Below, in pieces: positions 16,363 through 25,840 of a DNA stretch of 64,000 nucleotides. Numbering within the stretch: position 1 is the first letter of the stretch; every line of letters begins with the position of its first letter. Where the stretch lies: NCBI RefSeq assembly GCF_000379725.1, contig NZ_KB903654.1:62001-126000 (forward strand). Direction: 5' to 3'. The stretch is from Cytophaga aurantiaca DSM 3654. GTDB taxonomy: Bacteria; Bacteroidota; Bacteroidia; Cytophagales; Cytophagaceae. Under the pieces are notes generated by a model that worked only from the letters and a program-made list of their open reading frames with translations, ran no database searches and was not told the DNA's origin. The position numbers and the translations under genes are program-made.

Positions 16363-17626
16363 ACTCGCTGGACTAGCGCTGCTTATTATGGTATCTGTTT
16401 CTTCCAATGCACAGGTGCTAACGTATGATACTATTAAATCTGCCATAATACAATCCAATCCGATGTTGGAAATGTATGCTAACCAAGCAAAATCGTTCGA
16501 TGCTATGGCAACGGGTGCAAAGGCTTGGGATGCACCCCAGATAGGATTTGGATTCTTTATGACGCCGTATCAAACTTCGTATTGGAAAACACAAACCCAA
16601 ACGGTAGATGGCATGAATTCAACAATGCCTGCCATGGGCAACTTGATGATTCAAGGAAAACAAATGATTCCGAATCCATCGAAGTTACGTGCAAACCAAA
16701 CGTATATGCAAGCAATGTCGTCTGTGGAATTAGAAACCCAACGTGCCCAAGCAAATATGTTGTTAGCTGATGCGAAAATGAATTACTATGACATTCAGAT
16801 TATCGATAAAAAATTGCAGGTATTAACAGAAGCTGAAAAGACGCTACAAGTAATGATCACGATGGGTGAAAAAAATATTGCTTACAATCAAGGATCCTTA
16901 GCAAGTATATACAAAGCAAAGTCTCAATTAGCATTGCTAAAAAAAGATCGCTCTATGTTGGAGAACGAACGCAATCAAAAAGTGTATATGATTAATACAC
17001 TTATGAATCGTGATAAAACTATTTCTTTTACTGTAGATACAACGATAACCATTCAGCAATACGAAACTCAGATTGTGGATACCAGCAACATCATCAGCAA
17101 TAGAAGCGACCTATTAGCGATTGACAAAAATATTCGTGTAACGCAACTAAAACAGAAAGCAGAATTATACAAAAGCAGACCCGACTTTGGAATTGAATAC
17201 GGCCATATGTTTTCCTTTGGTGGAAATCCTAACCTGTTTACGTTGATGGGTATGGTTACTGTACCGATTGCACCTTGGTCTTCGAAGATGTACAAATCAA
17301 ATGTTACTGCAGCGAATTATCAAATCAAAGCGATGCAAAATGAAAAAGCGGCAATCATCAATGAATCCACAGGAAAACTATATGGTTTACAAAACGAAAT
17401 AAAATCAACCAAATATCAATTGGAATTGTATGAAACTATTTTGTTACCTGCCATTAAAAAAACCTACGATGTTTCCATGATTGCCTATGCACAAAATACA
17501 GGTGAGTTATTTGAAACCTTAGATGCTCGTATGAATTTACAAATGACGCAAATGCAGTATTACGATATTTTATTAGAACTCTTAACCTTACAGGCAGAAT
17601 ATGAAAAACAACTTCAAATTTATTAA
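16349..17626 (+). CDS. TolC/CzcC-family outer-membrane efflux protein
   Basis: About 425 residues from ATG 16349, chosen because it gives a clean signal peptide (LAGLALLIMVSVSSNAQ); an in-frame ATG lies at 16328. It overlaps the end of the permease gene by 14 bp. Long heptad-like helices (LQVLTEAEKTLQVMITMGEKN, KSQLALLKKDRSMLENERNQ) alternate with barrel strands in the two-repeat TolC layout. It would form the outer-membrane channel for the Cus-like pump. Met-rich segments near the N-terminus (MNSTMPAMGNLMIQGKQM) fit copper substrate. Confidence 0.88.
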   Translation: MLKNKLAGLALLIMVSVSSNAQVLTYDTIKSAIIQSNPMLEMYANQAKSFDAMATGAKAWDAPQIGFGFFMTPYQTSYWKTQTQTVDGMNSTMPAMGNLMIQGKQMIPNPSKLRANQTYMQAMSSVELETQRAQANMLLADAKMNYYDIQIIDKKLQVLTEAEKTLQVMITMGEKNIAYNQGSLASIYKAKSQLALLKKDRSMLENERNQKVYMINTLMNRDKTISFTVDTTITIQQYETQIVDTSNIISNRSDLLAIDKNIRVTQLKQKAELYKSRPDFGIEYGHMFSFGGNPNLFTLMGMVTVPIAPWSSKMYKSNVTAANYQIKAMQNEKAAIINESTGKLYGLQNEIKSTKYQLELYETILLPAIKKTYDVSMIAYAQNTGELFETLDARMNLQMTQMQYYDILLELLTLQAEYEKQLQIY

Positions 17627-18908
17627 TCAGATGCTCCGCATACTGTTGATACTATTAGTGTTTGCATCCTGCAACAAGGGGAAACAAAACACCATGGATA
17701 AAATGGACAACATGGATCATGATATGCATGAACATAGTGCGATGTATTCTTGTCCAATGCACCCAGAAATAACTTCAGACAAACCTGGTACTTGTCCGAA
17801 GTGCGGTATGAATTTGGTATTAATTCCTCAAAAAAATAGCATCGATACATTGGCTACATTAATTCAGCCAACCAATCGGGTTGTACTTTCTGAGCTTACC
17901 GCTATTGTTCCTTCAACAGAAAATCATGGTGGACGAATTGGTGCATTGGGTTATCTTACCTACAATCCCAATTATGTAAACACCATCAGTGCAAGAGTTT
18001 CAGGCCGAGTTGAAAAGATGTATGTTAAATATAATTTTGAAGCCGTAAAAAAAGGACAAAAACTGTTAGACTTGTATAGTCCTGAATTATTAACGGCACA
18101 AAATGAATATCTATTCATCCTACAAACAAACGATGCTACAGATGAATTTTCAAAAGTAGCTCTTCGTTCAAAGATGATTAATCTAGGTATGAATGAAAAA
18201 GACATTGCAAATTTAGAAAAAACGAAACAAGCAAATGCTAGAGTTTCAATCTATGCAAATGCGAATGGACATATTCATTTTGTATCCGACAATACAGATA
18301 TGGAAGCACATGCACTCAGTTTCCCAAGTCAAGGAAACACAACAACAATGGGCGGCGGCACAAATACTGCTATGACTGAATTAATCCGTGAGGGCGACTA
18401 TGTAAAAAAAGGAGATGATCTTTTTACCATTGCAGATGAATCAAGCATCTGGGCATTGTTCAAAGTATTACCTTCTGATATTGGATCTATCCAAAAAGGA
18501 GATGCGGTAGATATTATTATCAACGCAACCACCTATTCAGGAAAAGTGGATTTTATTGAAAAGTCATTTAACAATGCCGAAGACTTTTATACCGTGCGTG
18601 TATATATGATATGTAACGACCACAGTCAACTAAAAATCGGCACGCTGATCCGAGGTTATATTTCAACAAAAAATAACAAAGAAAAAAACCTTTGGATACC
18701 AACTGCTTCGGTGGTTCAATTAGGCAAAGGAAATGCTGCGGTTTTTATTAAAAAACAATTGGCTTATGAAGCACATAAAATCCAAACAGGTAAACAATCA
18801 TTTGAATGGATTGAAGTATTATCTGGCTTAAATACTACGGATAGCATTGCACCTGTAGCTTCCTACTTAGTAGATAGCGAAGCATTTATTTCAACCGATA
18901 ATAATTAA
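17601..18908 (+). CDS. cusB: CusB-type RND periplasmic adaptor with N-terminal HMBD
   Basis: 435 residues. Lipoprotein signal (LLVFASC), a Met/His-rich stretch (MDKMDNMDHDMHEH), then HMBD with YSCPMHPEI ... GTCPKCGMNLV at about 50-76. The rest is the membrane-fusion-protein body: lipoyl halves around a short alpha-hairpin and beta-barrel domain. The gene starts before the TolC stop (26-bp overlap); an alternative ATG is at 17631. It links permease and outer-membrane channel and may load Cu(I)/Ag(I) onto the pump through the Met cluster. Confidence 0.88.
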   Translation: MKNNFKFINQMLRILLILLVFASCNKGKQNTMDKMDNMDHDMHEHSAMYSCPMHPEITSDKPGTCPKCGMNLVLIPQKNSIDTLATLIQPTNRVVLSELTAIVPSTENHGGRIGALGYLTYNPNYVNTISARVSGRVEKMYVKYNFEAVKKGQKLLDLYSPELLTAQNEYLFILQTNDATDEFSKVALRSKMINLGMNEKDIANLEKTKQANARVSIYANANGHIHFVSDNTDMEAHALSFPSQGNTTTMGGGTNTAMTELIREGDYVKKGDDLFTIADESSIWALFKVLPSDIGSIQKGDAVDIIINATTYSGKVDFIEKSFNNAEDFYTVRVYMICNDHSQLKIGTLIRGYISTKNNKEKNLWIPTASVVQLGKGNAAVFIKKQLAYEAHKIQTGKQSFEWIEVLSGLNTTDSIAPVASYLVDSEAFISTDNN

Positions 18909-18911
18909 ATT

Positions 18912-20123
18912 ATGAAATATCTAATCACTCTATTTATTCCATTGCTCCTATTTTTCTCTTGTACAAATCAAGAGGAAAAAGGCATGTCCCACGAGCACGA
19001 TGTAACAACGTATTATACCTGTTCCATGCATCCACAAATTATGGAAACCAAGCCAGGTAAGTGCCCCATTTGCTTCATGGATTTAACACCCATTTCTTCA
19101 GAACAGTTGCAAGGCAACACCATCAAATTAAGTACAGAACAAATTGCATTAGCAAATATTCAAACCAATGTTATTGGTTTTGACAACATAGAAAACCAAA
19201 TTTATGCTACAGGTGTTGTTAAAGAAAATGAACGTTCGATTCAGTATGTAAATGCGCGTCTAGATGGCAGAGTTGAAAAACTGTTTATTAAAACAACAGG
19301 TGTATCGGTTATGAAAGGTCAAATACTATATGAAATGTATTCTGAAATGTTGACTGCAACACAAAGTGAATTTATTACAAACTGGAAATTGCTGGAGCAG
19401 AATCCAAACGATGAATTGCTAAAACGTATTTATCAAAACGCACAAACAAAACTTTCACTTTGGGGACTTACAAATCATCAAATTGAACAATTAAAAGTTC
19501 GATCGAAACCTCTAATACCGTATCCAATTGTTAGTACTGCCTCTGGCGTGATTAAAAAAATAAATATCTCGGAAGGTGGAACTGTAATGGAAGGTGATAA
19601 TATATTTGAGTTGGTTGATTATACTACCTTGTGGATAGATGCGGAATTTTATGCAAATGAAATGAATACACATGATGCCATTGGTAAAATAGTTCAACTG
19701 CAATTTGATGGAAAAGCGAAAGGAAAAAGTAGTGGTCGTATCATCGAAATTCTTCCACAGGTATCCCCTTCTTCTACGGTAACAGTTGTTCGAATTGCTT
19801 TTGAAAATCCTTCATCCAATATACAACCAGGGATGCAAGCAAACATTATCTTTCAAAAAGAAAGCAGTAAAGCAATTCTTGTTCCTTCAAATGCAGTATT
19901 AAATGGTGCAAATGAAAATACAGTATGGATTAAAAATACCGATGGTTCTTATGAATCTAAAATGGTACAAGTTGGAGCAACCAATAGCAATTCTACAGAA
20001 GTATTACATGGATTAAAAGCAGGTGATGAAGTTGTAGTATCCGGTGCGTATTTACTTCAGAGTGAATTCATCTTTAAAAAAGGTGTAAATCCAATGGCAG
20101 GTCATGATATGAGTAAAATGTAA
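18912..20123 (+). CDS. Second CusB-type RND adaptor with variant HMBD
   Basis: 403 residues. Lipoprotein signal (LLLFFSC), then [14 protein letters not shown] ... GKCPICFMDL, in which the usual Gly of CxxCGM is Phe. The membrane-fusion body follows and the protein ends in MAGHDMSKM. It starts 3 bases after the previous adaptor gene. Two adaptors for one pump are common in Bacteroidota Cus clusters; whether they make a mixed hexamer is not known. Confidence 0.87.
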   Translation: MKYLITLFIPLLLFFSCTNQEEKGMSHEHDVTTYYTCSMHPQIMETKPGKCPICFMDLTPISSEQLQGNTIKLSTEQIALANIQTNVIGFDNIENQIYATGVVKENERSIQYVNARLDGRVEKLFIKTTGVSVMKGQILYEMYSEMLTATQSEFITNWKLLEQNPNDELLKRIYQNAQTKLSLWGLTNHQIEQLKVRSKPLIPYPIVSTASGVIKKINISEGGTVMEGDNIFELVDYTTLWIDAEFYANEMNTHDAIGKIVQLQFDGKAKGKSSGRIIEILPQVSPSSTVTVVRIAFENPSSNIQPGMQANIIFQKESSKAILVPSNAVLNGANENTVWIKNTDGSYESKMVQVGATNSNSTEVLHGLKAGDEVVVSGAYLLQSEFIFKKGVNPMAGHDMSKM

Positions 20124-20394
20124 GAAACGATTTTTGCCGCTGTGTCTCCTCCGCGGCGGATCGATCAACCACTTATCGATATACGCTTAAATTATAATAT
20201 TTGTAGAAACACAATATAAAAAGTATATTGAAATAGTATGTATAATTAATAAAGTACTAACCGTAAAAAATTTATTAAGGCTATAAATTATAGCGCTTAA
20301 CAAGCTGGTTTAATAAAAACTTCTTTCTGATTAGAACTATAAGAATACGTATTCCATTTGCACTAGAAAAATTAAATTATTGCTGAGCACAATT

Positions 20395-20838
20395 ATGATT
20401 AAAAATATTTTCTTTATTGTTTTTTTTACTATAAACATAAATTACAGCTATAGTCAAAATTCTATACACAAAGGTACTGTAAAAAAGGCTGGTGATTATT
20501 ATGTGGAATTACTTAAAGGCGATGGAATACTAAACTTTTACGTAACCTCTGCCCTATCAGATTCTATTGATATAAAAACCTTAAAAGGTGAAGTCGATTT
20601 AAAATACGATCAACAGGAAACAAAGGAATCATTCGATTTAAAAAATGTAACATCCTTCTCTATTTCCATGAAAAAGTCATACTTCAAATCAGGAGAATTA
20701 TTGATTATTATCAACGACAACAAATATTTAGTAAAATTCAAACGTTCAGACATTATAGATATTGAAAAAAATCAATACAAATCTTCCAAGCCATCCTATA
20801 CACAACCGTCCCCTTCTCATCAAGGGCATACTCATTAA
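20395..20838 (+). CDS. Small secreted protein of unknown function ending in a His tail
   Basis: 147 residues from ATG 20395, chosen for the signal peptide (IKNIFFIVFFTININYSYSQ). The mature part is mostly predicted beta strand (HKGTVKKAGDYYVELLKGDG ... KYLVKFKRSD) and ends with a low-complexity, Pro/Ser/His tail HQGHTH. I do not recognise a family. The terminal His residues fit periplasmic metal binding. It is separated from the adaptor gene by 270 bp, so it probably has its own promoter. Confidence 0.6.
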   Translation: MIKNIFFIVFFTININYSYSQNSIHKGTVKKAGDYYVELLKGDGILNFYVTSALSDSIDIKTLKGEVDLKYDQQETKESFDLKNVTSFSISMKKSYFKSGELLIIINDNKYLVKFKRSDIIDIEKNQYKSSKPSYTQPSPSHQGHTH

Positions 20839-20866
20839 ATTAATAATGAGTCAAATATAATTAGTA

Positions 20867-22123
20867 ATGATACAGACTAATCTAGAAAATATACTTAAAG
20901 AATATAAGGCAGATAATGAATCTGTATACAATACATGGTTTATTAATAACGATGAACGGTTAAAAGCTTTTAGATCTATCAGAAGAGGTGTAATACAGGT
21001 AGTACAAGCAATTAAAGAAAATAGATTTGGCAATGATTTTAAAGGATCTCCGTTGGAATTTATTTTGACATGTATCACCGAACAAAAACAAATATTTGAA
21101 GGTGCGGCACACCCCTTCTATTGGAAACCCAAGTTACGTATTCCAGATATTTATGAAAATGAAATAAATAAAACTTTTTTCGGACAATTTCTGGAAAATT
21201 GTTTATTAGCTACTACAGAAGACCAAATCCTTAACGAAATTATAAAATTAGATCAACTTAAAATAAAAGGATTAGGGCCAGCAGTAGCGAATATAATATA
21301 CTTTCTACATCCAACTATTATCCCTCCCTTTAACACAGCAATTGTTAAAGGATTTAATTATTTGTTTCAGGACAATAAAAAATTAGGATCATGGTCGGAA
21401 TATTTAGCAATGCGTGTACACATTTTAAAAACAAATGAAGCAAATAAATCAATGTTGTCAAATGATCTTGGTGCAATAGCCGGAATGCTGTTTGAAATAG
21501 GATCAAAAAATATAATTATAAACGAACAGCAGATTATTTCTTTAGAAGAGAAAGAAAAGGTTAAGAGACAAATTAGAAAACGTCATTCTACTATTCTTGA
21601 GGAAGAAAAAGAAGAAAACTTTCATACAGAAATGCAATATCATCTTTTAAAAATTGGTGTTGCCTTAGGATACGATGTAATCAGTGCATCCAATGATAGA
21701 GGAAGATGTCATGATGGAAAGAATTTTTCTTTTATAAGCTTAGATTCTTTTCCTGATATAAATGTTGAAAAAGATATATACAATACTATTAAGCTTATTG
21801 ATATAGTTTGGTTTGAAAAAGGTACAAATAAAATTGTTTGTGCTTTTGAAGTTGAAAAAAGCACCTCTATTTATTCAGGGATATTAAGATTGTGTGACCT
21901 ATCATGTTCAATAATAAATAATGATTTGACATTATATCTTATTTCTCCTGATTCAAGAGAAAAGGAAGTACTGATGCAATTAAATAGACCTTCCATCAAA
22001 TCTAATAATATACCAGTGTATTATATCCTTTTCTCAGATTTAAGAAACCATTGTGAGGCACTTTGTAAATTTGGAGACAGTAAGCAAATACTCAATAAAA
22101 TCTCCAAAACTATAACCGTTTAG
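20867..22123 (+). CDS. Two-domain protein: HhH glycosylase-like half plus nuclease-like half
   Basis: 418 residues. The N-terminal half is helical with a helix-hairpin-helix-like [18 protein letters not shown] at about 133-150 followed by [11 protein letters not shown], reminiscent of HhH DNA-glycosylase folds. The C-terminal half has [10 protein letters not shown] ... [20 protein letters not shown], resembling the core of variant PD-(D/E)XK restriction-like nucleases (Asp, then E-V-E-K). No methyltransferase gene is nearby, so it is not a plain restriction system. It is followed 5 bp later by the AraC-like regulator. A role in DNA protection or defence is inference. Confidence 0.55.
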   Translation: MIQTNLENILKEYKADNESVYNTWFINNDERLKAFRSIRRGVIQVVQAIKENRFGNDFKGSPLEFILTCITEQKQIFEGAAHPFYWKPKLRIPDIYENEINKTFFGQFLENCLLATTEDQILNEIIKLDQLKIKGLGPAVANIIYFLHPTIIPPFNTAIVKGFNYLFQDNKKLGSWSEYLAMRVHILKTNEANKSMLSNDLGAIAGMLFEIGSKNIIINEQQIISLEEKEKVKRQIRKRHSTILEEEKEENFHTEMQYHLLKIGVALGYDVISASNDRGRCHDGKNFSFISLDSFPDINVEKDIYNTIKLIDIVWFEKGTNKIVCAFEVEKSTSIYSGILRLCDLSCSIINNDLTLYLISPDSREKEVLMQLNRPSIKSNNIPVYYILFSDLRNHCEALCKFGDSKQILNKISKTITV

Positions 22124-22128
22124 ATAAT

Positions 22129-22710
22129 ATGAACTTTGATAATAATGTATTACATATCAAAAATATGGTTTGCCCCCGGTGCATTAGTGTAGTCGAGGAT
22201 ATTTTGCATGAACTAAATTTTTCATTTGAAAAAGTTAAATTAGGCGAAGTAATTTTAAATAATTTTTTTTCTAACAATCAAGTTTATACATTAAAAGAAA
22301 AATTAAAAAGTCACGGCTTTGAATTATTAGAAGATAAAAAAGGCAAAATCGTAGAAGCTTTAAAGACACATATCATTCAGCTTGTAAAAAATCCTAACTT
22401 TAACCATTCAACAAAATTGTCTAGTTTTTTATCTAAAGAAATAGGATACGATTATTCTTACATTAGTTCTTTGTTTACAGCTAATGAAAGAGTAACGATT
22501 GAAAAATATGTGATACTGCAAAAAATAGAATACGTAAAAGAACTTTTATCTTATGATGAATTAACACTTTCGGAAATCGCAGACAAATTGAATTATAGTA
22601 GCCTTGCGGCTTTATCTACTCAATTTAAAAGCATTACAGGAACGACGCCTTCACATTTCAAACTATTAACCTTTCATGGAAGAAAATCATTAGATAATCT
22701 CATTCCATAA
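22129..22710 (+). CDS. AraC-family regulator with N-terminal HMA-like metal-sensing domain
   Basis: 193 residues. Residues 1-65 look like a degenerate HMA domain with NMVCPRCI (CxxC) at about 12-19; residues 95-185 are an AraC HTH with two helix-turn-helix units (LSSFLSKEIGYDYSYISSLF; LTLSEIADKLNYSSLAALSTQF). This arrangement suggests a one-component copper sensor in which metal binding at CPRC alters DNA binding. It lies 126 bp upstream of the multicopper oxidase gene, the most likely target. No CueR- or CsoR-type regulator is seen in the window. Confidence 0.82.
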   Translation: MNFDNNVLHIKNMVCPRCISVVEDILHELNFSFEKVKLGEVILNNFFSNNQVYTLKEKLKSHGFELLEDKKGKIVEALKTHIIQLVKNPNFNHSTKLSSFLSKEIGYDYSYISSLFTANERVTIEKYVILQKIEYVKELLSYDELTLSEIADKLNYSSLAALSTQFKSITGTTPSHFKLLTFHGRKSLDNLIP

Positions 22711-22757
22711 TTATGTAACATTTAATTTATATTATATAATGCATTTTTTTTATTCAA

Positions 22758-22785
22758 TTGTAAATTTAAGAAGAGAGTTGATTTG
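22758..22785 (+). promoter_or_regulatory. Possible Bacteroidota-type promoter of the multicopper oxidase gene
   Basis: TTG at 22758-22760 and TTGATTTG at 22778-22785 are separated by 17 bp, close to the TTTG/TAnnTTTG pattern of Bacteroidota sigma-ABfr promoters. One base of the -7 box differs and the spacing is slightly short. It lies about 50 bp before the ATG. Confidence 0.3.
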
Positions 22786-22836
22786 TAACTTAATCTTCTA
22801 AAATAATTTATTGAATAACATTTAATACTTATAATT

Positions 22837-25143
22837 ATGATTTCGATTAAAAATATATTTTTAATAGGTAATTTTTTTTGCCTATTTTCGATAACATTAA
22901 CGCCGCAATTTTCTTACGCGCAAAATGAATCACGTTCAATAAAAGAATATACGCTTACCATAAAAAATGAAATGGTTAATTTAGCTGGAAAAGATATGCC
23001 TGCGATGACCATAAATGGAGGCATTCCAGGACCTACCCTTCGATTTACAGAAGGAGACTCTGCAGTGATTCATGTTATCAATGAAATGGATGTAGAAACT
23101 TCCATACACTGGCACGGAATCTTGATTCCAAATTTTTATGATGGTGTCCCTTACCTTACTACACCACCAATTAAAGCAGGAGAAACATTTACTTATAAAT
23201 TCCCCATCAGACAAAATGGCACATACTGGTATCACTCGCATACAGCTTTACAAGAACAAAGTGGTGTATATGGATCTTTCGTAATTGAGCCTAAAGAAAA
23301 AACGCACCAGTACAATAAAGAGCTTGTGTTGGTGCTTTCCGATTGGACGAATCAAGAGCCAAAATACGTTTTAAAAAATTTAAAGCGAGGCAATGAATGG
23401 TATAATATAAAAAAACAAACCATTGCTCCATTAAACCGAGTTATCAAGCAAGGTGCATTAGGAGCACAATTAAAATTCTGGAGACAACGTATGGAGAGCG
23501 CTGATATTGCAGATGTATATTATAATGCTTTTTTATCAAATGGTTTGAAAAGTCATGAATATCCAGAATTTATTCCAGGAGATAAAATACGTGTTCGCAT
23601 AATAAATGCTTCTGCTTCTTCTCAATATTGGCTGACGTTTGGAGGAAATGATCCCATATTAATTTCAGCAGATGGTATGGATGTGGTGCCTGTAAAACAC
23701 AATAAAACATTTATTGCCATTGCAGAAACGTATGACTTTATAGTTGATATTCCTGCCTCAGGAAAAATTGAAATACGCGCCATGGCCCAAGATGGCTCTG
23801 GTACGACTTCTACATTTTTAGGTACAGGTAAAATACTAGCAGCAGCTGTTGTGCCTAAGCCAGATAAAATTGGAATGATGAAAAAAATGGGTGAAATGAA
23901 AATGCGCATGGGCGCACCGTCCATTAAATTAAATCCAGCAAATGAAAACGCAAAAAAAATCATGCATAATTGGGGTATGAAAATGAAAACAGACATGGGT
24001 CATGCTGATATGGATAAAAAAATGATGGATACAACATCTATGAAACATATGGGTGACATGGATATGAAAATGGATGATACCACAAAAATGAAAAAGAAAA
24101 TGCCAATGAAGGGCATGAACATGTTTGCGGAATACAATTATGATTATTTAAAATCTCCTGTAAAAACTTCTTATACGAGTGAAAAACCTGTTGAAGAAAT
24201 GATATTAAATTTAACAGGTAACATGTCTCGTTATATCTGGAGTATAAATGGTGTACCCTTATCGGAATCTGATAAAATTAAAATTGAACAAGGAAAAGTT
24301 GTTCGAATAACGATTAATAATTTAACCATGATGCATCACCCAATGCATTTCCATGGTCATTTCTTCAGAGTCATTAATAACAACGGTGCATACTCACCGT
24401 TAAAGCATACGGTAAATATTCCGCCGATGCAAAAAATAACAATTGAATTGAACCCAGATGAATACGGAGATTGGTTTTTTCATTGCCATGTGTTGTATCA
24501 CTTGTCTACCGGTATGGCGAGAGTATTTAGTTATGATACGCCACGCGATCCAAGAATGAATGGTTATCCATTAAGAAAATTAATGAAAGAAGGAAATAAA
24601 TTATATTTCTGGGGCATGACAGATGTTGCTTCGCATATGACAGGTACAAATCTTGTAGTATCTAATCTCAGAAACCAATTAACATTTGAGGGAGAATATG
24701 GTTGGAATAAAAATTTTGAAACAGAATTAACTTATGAGCGTTACTTGTATGATTACTTCAGAGTGTTTGCAGGGGTAAATATTGAAAATAAATATCCTAA
24801 AAATATCGAAAGCGCCTCCACAACTGCGATTGCAGGGATACGATTTTTTACACCCTATATGTTTAATCTAGATGTACGCATCGATAGTAAACTTAGACCG
24901 CAAATTAGCTTAAGCAGGTATCTTATGATTTTCCCAAGAACCATGCTTTATGGGAAATATGAATATCAAGTTGACGTTGGACTGTTAAATAAAGAAGATA
25001 TAAATACCAATGCAGGAAAAAACTATTCCTCTCAAACTACTTGGTCTGTTGGTTTAAAATATTTTGTATCTAGAAATATTTCTCTAATGGCGAGTTATGA
25101 CAACCGATTTGGCGGTGGTGGCGGTTTATCTATTCGATATTAA
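22837..25143 (+). CDS. copA: Multicopper oxidase (CopA/PcoA type) fused to a CopB-like outer-membrane barrel
   Basis: 768 residues. Signal peptide about 1-29, then three cupredoxin domains with all copper ligands: HWHG about 90, WYHSH about 130, HHPMHFHGH about 500, HCHVLYHLSTGM about 549-560. A Met/Lys/His-rich insert lies at about 345-430. Residues about 588-768 are not cupredoxin: YFWGMTDVASHMTGTNLV, alternating aromatic strands and a final SIRY resemble CopB/PcoB outer-membrane proteins, normally a separate gene. The oxidase would convert Cu(I) to Cu(II) at the outer membrane. Regulation by the upstream HMA-AraC protein is likely. Confidence 0.9.
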   Translation: MISIKNIFLIGNFFCLFSITLTPQFSYAQNESRSIKEYTLTIKNEMVNLAGKDMPAMTINGGIPGPTLRFTEGDSAVIHVINEMDVETSIHWHGILIPNFYDGVPYLTTPPIKAGETFTYKFPIRQNGTYWYHSHTALQEQSGVYGSFVIEPKEKTHQYNKELVLVLSDWTNQEPKYVLKNLKRGNEWYNIKKQTIAPLNRVIKQGALGAQLKFWRQRMESADIADVYYNAFLSNGLKSHEYPEFIPGDKIRVRIINASASSQYWLTFGGNDPILISADGMDVVPVKHNKTFIAIAETYDFIVDIPASGKIEIRAMAQDGSGTTSTFLGTGKILAAAVVPKPDKIGMMKKMGEMKMRMGAPSIKLNPANENAKKIMHNWGMKMKTDMGHADMDKKMMDTTSMKHMGDMDMKMDDTTKMKKKMPMKGMNMFAEYNYDYLKSPVKTSYTSEKPVEEMILNLTGNMSRYIWSINGVPLSESDKIKIEQGKVVRITINNLTMMHHPMHFHGHFFRVINNNGAYSPLKHTVNIPPMQKITIELNPDEYGDWFFHCHVLYHLSTGMARVFSYDTPRDPRMNGYPLRKLMKEGNKLYFWGMTDVASHMTGTNLVVSNLRNQLTFEGEYGWNKNFETELTYERYLYDYFRVFAGVNIENKYPKNIESASTTAIAGIRFFTPYMFNLDVRIDSKLRPQISLSRYLMIFPRTMLYGKYEYQVDVGLLNKEDINTNAGKNYSSQTTWSVGLKYFVSRNISLMASYDNRFGGGGGLSIRY

Positions 25144-25250
25144 TTACTCGTTTCTATGTTCAATGATTCTATAAACCTTAATTTCAGTTTTATAAGATAT
25201 TCTGATCTGTCAAGTTGTATCTTTATTAAGAAATTAACTGTCAAAGCAAT

Positions 25251-25460
25251 ATAAAAACTCTTCAATTCAAAACCAATATTAATTGCGGTGGCTGTGTAGC
25301 CCAAGTGACTCCAATCTTAAATGCATTAGAAGGAATAGATAAATGGGATGTAGATACTAATGATCCGAATAAAGTTTTAACCTTCAATACTTCAATTCTG
25401 ACTAGTGAAGAAATTAAGATTGCGCTAAATAAAGTAGGCTTTAAAGGAGATGCTTTATGA
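25251..25460 (+). pseudogene. HMA-domain copper chaperone lacking an ATG start (ATA at the start position)
   Basis: 69 sense codons then TGA 25458-25460. The product, beginning KTLQFKTNINCGGCVAQV, is a complete HMA domain with CxxC site NCGGC and ends ALNKVGFKGDAL as small chaperones do. The codon where ATG is expected is ATA (25251-25253), and the frame is closed by TAA 27 bp upstream with only ATT as another near-cognate start. Either the start was lost by one change or ATA/ATT is used weakly. It follows the multicopper oxidase gene by about 105 bp. Confidence 0.65.
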
Positions 25461-25547
25461 CTTACAAATAATTACACCAAATACATTGCTTAAAAATAAA
25501 AAGCTTATGTACTTCGGAGACGATATGACACCATTATATGCAAGTAC

Positions 25548-25773
25548 TTTAAGGTCAGGCCACCTTTAGTGATGATCCATTAGAGGTGGTCCTGATCGAC
25601 AAAGCATTATGTCCTTTTTTGCTGAATTACTTGAAGCACATTATCAGGTTATTTTCTCAGACATTCGAGGATATGCGCAATCCATTTGCTACGACCAATC
25701 AAAACACACCTAGACACAATATGCTAAAGCTGTCATTTCATTGTCCTCGATAAACTTTCCAATCAAATGTTGA
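25548..25773 (+). pseudogene. Fragment of an alpha/beta-hydrolase gene with frameshift and stop
   Basis: In one frame the sequence reads SGPPLVMIH; after a 1-base shift it continues RGGPDRQSIMSFFAELLEAH, then YQVIFSDIRGYAQS, the strand-nucleophile-elbow approach of alpha/beta hydrolases (GPPLV-x-x-H-GGPD ... D-x-RGYGQS). A TAG and a TGA follow. The nucleophile elbow and His are missing, so it cannot work. It is debris between the copper genes and the mobile-element module. Confidence 0.55.
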
Positions 25774-25840
25774 TTTTTGTCTTTTAGATTTAATGCTTTT
25801 AAAAATCCCATTGTAGCTGCGATATGGATTGAAATAAATA

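Noticed and set aside
20140-20175. GC-rich CCGCGG-containing stretch after the second adaptor gene as a terminator
   Set aside because: Only a short imperfect palindrome without a T run; not enough to call a terminator or site.
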